From: Deltaproteobacteria bacterium
Lineage (GTDB): Bacteria > Desulfobacterota > Desulfuromonadia > Desulfuromonadales > Geothermobacteraceae
DNA length: 20,446 nucleotides
Direction: 5' to 3'
Assembly: GCA_003695205.1 (NCBI GenBank)
Contig: RFIO01000482.1
Coordinates: 1 to 20,446, forward strand
Each line of letters begins with the position of its first letter. Position 1 is the first letter of the stretch. Of the stretch, positions 15,336-20,446 are shown piece by piece. A program made the position numbers and the translations under genes. The notes below the pieces were generated by a model. It saw only the letters and a program-made list of their open reading frames with translations. It ran no database searches and was not told the DNA's origin.

Positions 15336-15932
15336 TCAGGATTCGCGCGAGTAAAGGACGGCGACGCCGCGCGGCGGTTCCTCGCTGAGGGCGATGAAAC
15401 CGTGCGGTTCGCCTGAATCGTAGAATACCGAGTCGCCGGCCTTCAGCTGCATGACCCGCTCGCCGTAGTGGAATTCGACCTCACCTTCGAGCAGGAAGAG
15501 AAATTCCTGGCCGTCGTGGCTCACCAGCAGGGTGTCATCCCAGGTGCGCGCCTCGAATTCCATCAGGAAGGGTTCGATGCTGCGGTCCCGCTTGCCATAG
15601 GCGAGCGAGTGATAGATGTATGGTGGTGAACCACCACGGCTCAGTCCGCGCTGGATCTGCTTGCGGCTCTCCCCGGCCCGGACGAGAATACAGTTTTCAC
15701 TGCTGTCTTCCTCCTGGAAGAAATTCTCGATCTTGACCTTGAAGGCCTTGGAGATGCGCAACAGCGTTGCCAGCGGGGGGATGACCTGGTCGTTTTCGAT
15801 CTGCGACAGCAGCGGTTTCGACAGGCCGGTCTGGTCGGCGAGATCCTGCAGCGTCATGCGCCGGTTCTGGCGCAGCTTGCGGATCTTGCGGCCAATCTGC
15901 AATTCTTTGACTTCTTCCCTGAGATCATTCAT
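15336..15932 (-). CDS. XRE-family regulator with C-terminal cupin domain
   Basis: The 198-aa protein has an HTH_3/XRE domain at about residues 14-70 (IRKLRQNRRMTLQDLADQTG, LSKPLLSQIEND) and a cupin_2 domain at about 115-195 (HDGQEFLFLLEGEVEFHYGE, LKAGDSVFYDSGEPHGF). This layout is that of PuuR/SutR-like regulators that sense a small metabolite in the cupin pocket. ATG 15932 is preferred to TTG 15944, although the ribosome site is weak (AAGG about 13 bases upstream). It is divergent from an EamA exporter gene, suggesting it controls that gene and itself. The ligand is unknown. Confidence 0.9.
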   Translation of the reverse strand: MNDLREEVKELQIGRKIRKLRQNRRMTLQDLADQTGLSKPLLSQIENDQVIPPLATLLRISKAFKVKIENFFQEEDSSENCILVRAGESRKQIQRGLSRGGSPPYIYHSLAYGKRDRSIEPFLMEFEARTWDDTLLVSHDGQEFLFLLEGEVEFHYGERVMQLKAGDSVFYDSGEPHGFIALSEEPPRGVAVLYSRES

Positions 15933-15961
15933 AACCAATAGCAACCTTGCATGTGATTTTT

Positions 15962-16017
15962 TCCTGTTTAGCCTTTCCCCGGCGAGGCCGTCAAGAAATT
16001 AGTGACATCAAACAGGA
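15962..16017. repeat. Inverted repeat in the XRE-cupin / EamA divergent region
   Basis: TCCTGTTT (15962-15969) and AAACAGGA (16010-16017) are perfect inverted copies separated by 40 bases. One overlaps the regulator's -10 element and the other lies toward the EamA gene. They may be two binding sites of the XRE regulator. Confidence 0.4.
15965..15994 (-). promoter_or_regulatory. Possible sigma-70 promoter of the XRE-cupin gene
   Basis: On the - strand TTGACG (15994-15989), 18-nt spacer, TAAACA (15970-15965). One arm of the 8-bp inverted repeat covers the -10 box. Confidence 0.45.
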
Positions 16018-16106
16018 TTTTGGCCAGAATAATTAGCGTCCTCTCAGTTTGCCCGGGTCTGCGATTTCGGCCGGTGCCGGGCCTGTGACGGGGTTCTGAT
16101 ATCCGC

Positions 16107-17015
16107 ATGACTATGTCGTCTGAACGCCAGTCTGCCAACGCGGGGGGCTACCTGCTACTGCTGCTGCCGCCGCTGTTCTGGGCCGGCAACGTCGTTCTCG
16201 CCCGCGGGGTCGCCGACCTGATACCGCCGGTTGCCATGTCGTTTCTGCGCTGGGCAGGGGCCCTGCTGTTCATCGCCCCCTTCACCCTGCGCCAGGTCTG
16301 GCGGGACCGCCGGGCTTTGGTCGCCGGCTGGGGCAACCTGGTACTGACGTCACTGTTCGGCATCGCCAGTTTCAATACCCTGCTCTACACGGCAACCCAG
16401 ACGACCACGGCGCTCAACTGCGCGCTGATGCAGTCGGTCATGCCGGTCGCCATTATCGTCTGCTGTTTTTTTCTGTATGGTGACCGGATCAATCTGGCCC
16501 AGGGTGTCGGTGTGCTGCTCTGCAGTTTCGGGGCCGCGTGGATCGTTCTGCACGGCAATCTGCAGACCCTGGTGCGCCTCGATTTCGTCGAAGGCGACCT
16601 GCTGATGCTGATAGCCATTATCGCCTATGCTCTCTATTCGGCGCTTTTGCGTCGGCGCCCCCAGGTGCATCCCCTGAGTTTTCTGACCGTCACCATTGCG
16701 CTGGGAACCCTGGCGCTGGTGCCCCTGTTCCTGTGGGAACTGTCGCGGGTTGCTTTTCCGCCTCTCGATTTCAAGGTCGGTGCCAGCCTGCTCTACGTGG
16801 CGCTCTTTCCGTCGATTGCCGCCTATCTCTGCTGGAACCGCGGCGTCGAACTGCTCGGTGCCAACCGGGCCGGGCTGTTCATCAACCTGATACCGGTTTT
16901 TGCCGCCGGCATGGCGGTACTGTTTCTTGGCGAGAGCTTTCGTCTCTACCACCTGGTCGGCATCATGCTGGTCCTGGCGGGAATGGTCCTGTTCCAGCGG
17001 GCCGCGAAGGGCTGA
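16107..17015 (+). CDS. EamA-family (DMT superfamily) metabolite exporter
   Basis: The 302-aa inner-membrane protein has about ten hydrophobic segments in two EamA repeats: the first starts GGYLLLLLPPLFWAGNVVLA with the typical PPVAMSFLRWAGALL following, the second around LIAIIAYALYSALLRRRPQ and ending PVFAAGMAVLFLGE. DMT proteins usually export amino acids or related metabolites. ATG 16107 is chosen, with ATG 16113 as a close alternative; no strong ribosome site is present for either. The next gene starts two bases after the stop, so they are one operon. The divergent XRE-cupin gene is a likely regulator. Confidence 0.9.
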   Translation: MTMSSERQSANAGGYLLLLLPPLFWAGNVVLARGVADLIPPVAMSFLRWAGALLFIAPFTLRQVWRDRRALVAGWGNLVLTSLFGIASFNTLLYTATQTTTALNCALMQSVMPVAIIVCCFFLYGDRINLAQGVGVLLCSFGAAWIVLHGNLQTLVRLDFVEGDLLMLIAIIAYALYSALLRRRPQVHPLSFLTVTIALGTLALVPLFLWELSRVAFPPLDFKVGASLLYVALFPSIAAYLCWNRGVELLGANRAGLFINLIPVFAAGMAVLFLGESFRLYHLVGIMLVLAGMVLFQRAAKG

Positions 17016-17017
17016 AC

Positions 17018-17749
17018 GTGGCTGGCGACTTCCAGATTCCGGAACTGCTGCTCGTCGATCTCGACGGTACTCTGATCGACGTCGACATGCAGAGTTTCAT
17101 TCCCGCCTGGCTGTCCGGCATTGCCGGCCGGCTCTCCGACGCCGGTCAGGCGGCCGCATTCCCGGGTCGGGCCCGGCTGGCCATCAGGCGTCTGCTCGAA
17201 CCGGGTGACGGCCACTGCTGCAATGACCAACGGTTTTTCACCGCCATGAACGAAGACGGGGGCTTTGATCCCGATGAACTCCGTTGGGCCATCGACCGGT
17301 TCTGTCGGGATGGGATGCGTGATCTGGCCGGGCTTGTCCGGCCGGTCGCTGGAGTCGGGGAGTTTCTCGGTGCGGTTGCCAGCTCCGGGGTCAAACTGGT
17401 GCTGGCGACCAACCCCGTCTTTCCCGAAGAAGCCATCCGCGCGCGGATGGCCTGGGGAGGGCTGGAGGCAGATTCCTTCGACCTGGTAACCGACTGGGGC
17501 AATAGCCGGCACTGCAAACCGGAGGCAGGCTATTTTCTGGATATCCTTGATCAGTTCGGCGTTTCCGCAGACCGGGCCCTGATGGTCGGCAATGACACCG
17601 GGCACGACATGGCCGCCGGCCGGGTCGGTATGGGCACCTTTCTGGTCGATACCCATCTTGTCGAACGGACTCCCGACTGGCCGGCCGACCGGCGCGGCAG
17701 CCTTGTCGACCTGGCCCGGTTGCTTGGGGGAGGCGACGGTATTTTTTGA
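17018..17749 (+). CDS. HAD-superfamily phosphatase
   Basis: The 243-aa protein has all four HAD motifs: LVDLDGTLID (nucleophile Asp14, acid/base Asp16), ATNP (motif II Thr), KPEAGYF (motif III Lys) and VGNDTGHDMAAG (motif IV acids). A cap region with helices lies between motifs I and II (residues about 25-115). It is probably a small-molecule phosphatase; the substrate is unknown. GTG 17018 is the best start: it follows the EamA stop by two bases and has AAGGG about seven bases upstream. A long open frame upstream of it overlaps the EamA gene in another frame and is not coding. Confidence 0.88.
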   Translation: MAGDFQIPELLLVDLDGTLIDVDMQSFIPAWLSGIAGRLSDAGQAAAFPGRARLAIRRLLEPGDGHCCNDQRFFTAMNEDGGFDPDELRWAIDRFCRDGMRDLAGLVRPVAGVGEFLGAVASSGVKLVLATNPVFPEEAIRARMAWGGLEADSFDLVTDWGNSRHCKPEAGYFLDILDQFGVSADRALMVGNDTGHDMAAGRVGMGTFLVDTHLVERTPDWPADRRGSLVDLARLLGGGDGIF

Positions 17750-17754
17750 TTTTT

Positions 17755-17783
17755 TTGACTTTTGCATGTGGTTTCAGTAACCT
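17755..17783 (+). promoter_or_regulatory. Possible promoter of the rluD operon
   Basis: TTGACT (17755-17760), 17-nt spacer, TAACCT (17778-17783). The -10 match is weak. The leader of about 100 nt holds a small hairpin, CGGTTG/CAACCG (17827-17841). The T-rich stretch 17740-17756 has no stem before it and is not a clear terminator. Confidence 0.3.
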
Positions 17784-17887
17784 GCTCTGCAGGGATACCG
17801 GCAGTGGCCGGAAGCGGTCGGAACGCCGGTTGCTGCAACCGAAACACCGGCCCCGCATCAGCGGTTTCCGAGTTGCAGGGAGGATTC

Positions 17888-18157
17888 ATGGCGCGTCTGG
17901 TTGACAATCCTGAACTGGCTTTCCGCCTGGCCCGGGCGATCGTGTCCGACATTGCCCTCTACAATCAGGAGAAGGTTGAAGAGGGAATCAAGAACGACAA
18001 TATCTTCGAGCTGCTCGAGGAAGAACTGCAGGAAGGGCGCGAGCACTTTCAGTCCAGGGTGTCGCCCGACCTGACCGAACGCGACCACCTTTACGATCGT
18101 GCGGTGGTCGATGTCATGATCCGCCAGGCCGGCAAGATCGAAAGCTCCATCTGGTAA
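17888..18157 (+). CDS. Conserved-looking 89-aa protein upstream of rluD
   Basis: I do not recognise a named family. The 89-aa product is acidic and mostly helical, with a possible coiled segment around residues 25-55 (YNQEKVEEGIKNDNIFELLE, EELQEGREHF) and a C-terminal helix ending ESSIW. It has no signal peptide, membrane segment or cysteine. ATG 17888 is preceded by GGGAGGA, a strong ribosome site, which argues that it is real; the open frame extends 42 residues upstream but without a good start. Its TAA stop touches the rluD start codon, and rluD lacks its own ribosome site, so rluD translation probably depends on this gene. Confidence 0.8.
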   Translation: MARLVDNPELAFRLARAIVSDIALYNQEKVEEGIKNDNIFELLEEELQEGREHFQSRVSPDLTERDHLYDRAVVDVMIRQAGKIESSIW

Positions 18158-19180
18158 ATGGCGGAAACGATCCGCTTGCAGGTCGCTCCGGGCAAGGCAC
18201 CGGAGCGCCTCGACCGTTTTCTTGCGGACGCCCTGTCCGATTTTTCCCGCGCCCAGATTCGCAAGCTGATAGATGACGGCTGCATCGAGGTTGCCGGTGC
18301 CCGCGTCAAGGCCGGACTCAAGCTGAAGGGAGGCGAGGAGGTGCTTGTGCGCCCCCCGGAGCCCGAGCCGATAGTCGCAGAGCCTGAAGATATTCCGCTG
18401 AATGTTCTGTATGAGGATGGCGACATTATCGTCATCGACAAGCCGGCGGGCATGGTCGTCCACCCGGCCCCGGGACACGCCTCGGGCACCCTGGTCAATG
18501 CCCTGCTGTACCACTGCCGGGATTTGGCAGGGATTGGCGGCGAACTTCGCCCCGGTATCGTCCACAGGCTCGACAAGGATACCTCCGGGGTCATGGTAGC
18601 GACCAAGAACGACAGGGCACACCAGGTGCTGGCCGCCCAGTTCAAAGAACACAGCATCCGGCGCCGTTACCTGGCCCTGGTTCACGGGCACGTTCAGAAC
18701 GACTCAGGCGTTGTCGATCGCGCCATCGGCCGACACCCGGTCGACCGCAAGCGCATGAGCGGCCACGCTCGCCACGGCCGCCGGGCCGTGACCCGCTGGC
18801 AGGTGCTGCGTCGGTTCGACCGGGACAGGCTGACCCTGGTCGAACTCGCTCTCGAAACCGGCCGAACCCATCAGATCAGGGTTCACTTTTCCGAGATGAA
18901 TCTGCCCTTGGCCGGAGATCCGGTTTACGGTCAGCCGCGCCGGGCCAGGGCGATCGGCGACCCCAGGTTGCGCAGGATGATCGAAGGACTCGGCCGACAG
19001 GCGCTGCATGCCCGGCTTCTGGCCTTCAGGCACCCCGGCACCGGAGAACTGATGGAATTTGTCAGTCCTGTTCCGGAAGACTTCGGGCGGATTCTTGACT
19101 ATCTTGATCACAGCTACCAGCTTGCCGGCTCGAGTCGTGAAGCGACCGGGAGCTGGCAGGACGACGAGGCGAACGAATGA
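18158..19180 (+). CDS. rluD: RluD-type 23S rRNA pseudouridine synthase
   Basis: The 340-aa enzyme converts uridines to pseudouridine in 23S rRNA. It has an N-terminal S4 RNA-binding domain (about residues 17-64: RLDRFLADAL, SRAQIRKLIDDG) and a RluA-family catalytic domain with IDKPAGMVVHPAPGH, HRLDKDTSG (catalytic Asp139), RYLALVHG and ETGRTHQIRVHF. Its S4 domain and length fit RluD or a close RluA-family paralogue. ATG 18158 directly follows the TAA of the 89-aa gene and no ribosome site is visible, which suggests coupling. The stop overlaps the pgeF start (ATGA), a pairing common in bacteria. Confidence 0.93.
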   Translation: MAETIRLQVAPGKAPERLDRFLADALSDFSRAQIRKLIDDGCIEVAGARVKAGLKLKGGEEVLVRPPEPEPIVAEPEDIPLNVLYEDGDIIVIDKPAGMVVHPAPGHASGTLVNALLYHCRDLAGIGGELRPGIVHRLDKDTSGVMVATKNDRAHQVLAAQFKEHSIRRRYLALVHGHVQNDSGVVDRAIGRHPVDRKRMSGHARHGRRAVTRWQVLRRFDRDRLTLVELALETGRTHQIRVHFSEMNLPLAGDPVYGQPRRARAIGDPRLRRMIEGLGRQALHARLLAFRHPGTGELMEFVSPVPEDFGRILDYLDHSYQLAGSSREATGSWQDDEANE

Positions 19181-19968
19181 AACTGGTACGTAAAACGAAA
19201 ATCAGCTACCTGCAGCCTGACTGGGCATCGTCACCTCTGGTCGCGGGATTTTCGACCCGTAACGGCGGTGTGAGCCGCAGCCCCTACAATTCCCTGAACC
19301 TGGGGCTGAACACCGATGATGTGCGCGCCAATGTCGAGGGGAACCGGGCCACCCTGGCTCACGCCTTCGGCCTGGAGCCGCACCAGCTGCTGACGGTGAG
19401 CCAGGTCCACGGCGACCACATCCTGGTGATCGACCAGCCCAACTTTGACCTGAGCCATTTCCAGCGCGTCGAATGTGACGCCATACTCTGCAATCAGCCG
19501 GGCATCCTGGTTGGTATTCTTGTGGCCGACTGTTTCCCGGTGCTGTTGGCGGCCCCCGGCAAAGGAGCTGTTGCGGCAGTCCACGCGGGCTGGCGGGGGG
19601 TTGCTTCCCGCCTGATCGAACGCACCATCGAGGCGCTGGCGCGTCAGTTCAAGGTCTTTCCCGAAGAACTGGTCGCGGCTGTCGGCCCCGGGATCGGTGC
19701 TCACAGTTACGAAGTCGACCGTCCGGTGCGGGACGCCTTCCGCAAGGCTGGCCTGCCCTGGCAGGACCTGGCCGAGGAGGTTCGGCTCGGCCACTGGAAC
19801 CTCGACCTGGCGCGCGCCTGCGAAATGCAGCTGACCACCGCCGGTGTTCCGGCCAAGGGCATCGACGTCGCGGCCGAGTGTACCTGCTGCCACAAGGAAC
19901 TCTTTTTCTCCCACCGGCGCGACCGGGGTGTGACCGGTCGCCAGATGGGGTTTGTCGGACGCCTCTGA
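19177..19968 (+). CDS. pgeF: PgeF/YfiH-type laccase-domain protein (peptidoglycan editing factor)
   Basis: The 263-aa protein belongs to the DUF152/Cu-oxidase_4 family. It has the metal-site residues His79 (SQVHGDHI), Cys119 (VADCFPVLLAA) and His136 (AVHAGWRG), plus the later PGIGAHSYEV motif and a C-terminal CTCC and FFSHRRD segment. In E. coli the family member helps exclude incorrect amino acids from peptidoglycan precursors; other members act as purine nucleoside or polyphenol-active enzymes. ATG 19177 overlaps the rluD stop (ATGA). It is the last gene of the operon and is followed by a strong terminator. Confidence 0.93.
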   Translation: MKLVRKTKISYLQPDWASSPLVAGFSTRNGGVSRSPYNSLNLGLNTDDVRANVEGNRATLAHAFGLEPHQLLTVSQVHGDHILVIDQPNFDLSHFQRVECDAILCNQPGILVGILVADCFPVLLAAPGKGAVAAVHAGWRGVASRLIERTIEALARQFKVFPEELVAAVGPGIGAHSYEVDRPVRDAFRKAGLPWQDLAEEVRLGHWNLDLARACEMQLTTAGVPAKGIDVAAECTCCHKELFFSHRRDRGVTGRQMGFVGRL

Positions 19969-20004
19969 GTTCGAAACAGTCCGCAATCCAGCTCGTGAAT
20001 GTCC

Positions 20005-20040
20005 AATGCGCTCCCGAATTCGGGGGCGCATTTTTTTTTT
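20005..20040 (+). terminator. Strong intrinsic terminator after pgeF
   Basis: AATGCGCTCCCG (20005-20016), loop AATT, and CGGGGGCGCATT (20021-20032) form a 12-bp stem with one G-T wobble, followed by a run of T to 20040. It closes the 89-aa protein/rluD/pgeF operon. Confidence 0.92.
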
Positions 20041-20080
20041 CGTCGGGCGGGGTAAATTTGAGAAAAATGTGAGAAGTGCC

Positions 20081-20089
20081 TGCTATAAC
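20081..20089 (+). promoter_or_regulatory. Extended -10 promoter of the small Cys-rich protein
   Basis: TGCTATAAC is close to the TGnTATAAT extended -10. A TTGAGA at 20058-20063 is 20 bases away, too far for a normal -35, so the extended -10 may act alone. Start near 20096 leaves a leader of about 44 nt. Confidence 0.5.
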
Positions 20090-20139
20090 CGTGGCACAGA
20101 CTGAACGGAACCGATTGGTCCGTACCGGAGGTTTGTGTC

Positions 20140-20358
20140 ATGGAACGCTGCCAATTCATCGATCAGTGCGGTTTTTATCAGCGGTTCGCTACCAAGAACA
20201 GTGCCGCCTGGCGCGGCCTGTTCGACTCCTACTGCTGTGGCGGCCTGGTCGAATACTGTGAACGCTATCGGCTCTACAGCGCGGAATCGATCAGGTTCAG
20301 CGACGACATGATGCCGAATGGCAAGAACGTGCCCAGCGCGTTCAAGATGCTGCTTTAG
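20140..20358 (+). CDS. Small Cys-motif protein (72 aa)
   Basis: The 72-aa product has five cysteines: Cys4 and Cys10 in ERCQFIDQCGFY, Cys32-Cys33 and Cys40 in YCCGGLVEYCERYRLY. The spacing C-x5-C ... YC-x-G-x5-C-x-R resembles a short cysteine module I recall from small proteins and from regulatory proteins of Geobacter-like bacteria, which could bind an iron-sulfur cluster or a metal; this is memory, not a search. There is no signal peptide or membrane segment. ATG 20140 follows GGAGG at a good distance, and it has its own promoter, after a strong terminator, so it is probably a real single gene. Function unknown. Confidence 0.8.
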   Translation: MERCQFIDQCGFYQRFATKNSAAWRGLFDSYCCGGLVEYCERYRLYSAESIRFSDDMMPNGKNVPSAFKMLL

Positions 20359-20375
20359 TCTGAAAATATCCGGGT

Positions 20376-20420
20376 TGCCGGTTTCCGGGGTATGAACAGG
20401 AGGGGCCCCGGAAACCGGCA
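20376..20420. repeat. Perfect 15-bp inverted repeat at the right edge
   Basis: TGCCGGTTTCCGGGG (20376-20390) and CCCCGGAAACCGGCA (20406-20420) pair perfectly around a 15-base loop that contains AGGAGG. It lies 17 bases after the small Cys protein. There is no T-run on either side, so it is not a typical intrinsic terminator; it may be a 3' stabilising hairpin, a leader of the next gene, or a repeat element. Confidence 0.75.
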
Positions 20421-20446
20421 GGGATTGACCAGCCTGACCCGGAGGG

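Noticed and set aside
16538..17017. 160-residue N-terminal extension of the HAD phosphatase
   Set aside because: It overlaps the EamA gene in another frame and the translation is Arg/Pro-rich; GTG 17018 has a ribosome site.
17740..17760. T-rich run as terminator of the HAD gene
   Set aside because: No stem precedes it; part of it is better read as a -35 element.
1..20446. CRISPR arrays, tRNA or rRNA genes, transposases, toxin-antitoxin pairs, defence or secondary-metabolite clusters
   Set aside because: No direct repeat arrays, cloverleaf-like segments, transposase motifs or relevant protein families were seen by eye on either strand.

Overview
The window looks like a chromosomal housekeeping segment from a GC-rich, strictly or facultatively anaerobic delta-proteobacterium of the Desulfuromonadales (Geobacter / Desulfuromonas / Pelobacter type). 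This is inferred from gene content (TAXI-type TRAP transporter, 2-oxoglutarate dehydrogenase E1/E2, stand-alone rubredoxin, ElbB, small Cys-motif protein) and from dense operons with strong AGGAGG ribosome sites. No marker gene fixes the genus. I see no rRNA, tRNA, CRISPR array, insertion sequence, phage gene or obvious horizontally acquired block.

Layout. Positions 1-710 hold the end of a LOG-family gene. Positions 855-4520 are a + strand unit: TAXI solute-binding protein, hairpin attenuator, fused TRAP permease, and a universal stress protein translationally coupled to the permease. Converging on it is a - strand pair (4529-6486): a FadR-type GntR regulator followed by a PLP aminotransferase. 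A 14-bp perfect palindrome lies over the regulator's own -10 box. Divergent from the regulator is a periplasmic DsbA-like thioredoxin-fold protein (6637-7476), ending in a strong, probably bidirectional terminator. Next come sucA-sucB on the - strand (7558-11411), with a good sigma-70 promoter. A small stand-alone Rossmann protein (+) then meets the lipA-trxB-thioesterase operon (-) tail to tail. Rubredoxin, elbB and a cupin-XRE regulator (all -) follow, each with its own promoter. Divergent from the regulator is an EamA exporter with a coupled HAD phosphatase. The right end carries an 89-aa conserved-looking protein, an rluD-type pseudouridine synthase and pgeF in one tight operon, then a strong terminator, a 72-aa Cys-rich protein with its own promoter, and a 15-bp perfect inverted repeat at the edge.

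How the genes relate. SucA and SucB form two of the three 2-oxoglutarate dehydrogenase components, and LipA makes the lipoyl cofactor that SucB needs; the E3 gene is not in the window. The transporter plus stress protein, and the aminotransferase plus GntR regulator, look like carboxylate or amino-acid handling, but the substrate cannot be read from sequence. No wholly new multi-gene system is evident. The best leads are an E2 without the E3-binding domain, the palindromic GntR operator, the stand-alone Rossmann protein, the small Cys protein, and the 89-aa protein coupled to rluD.
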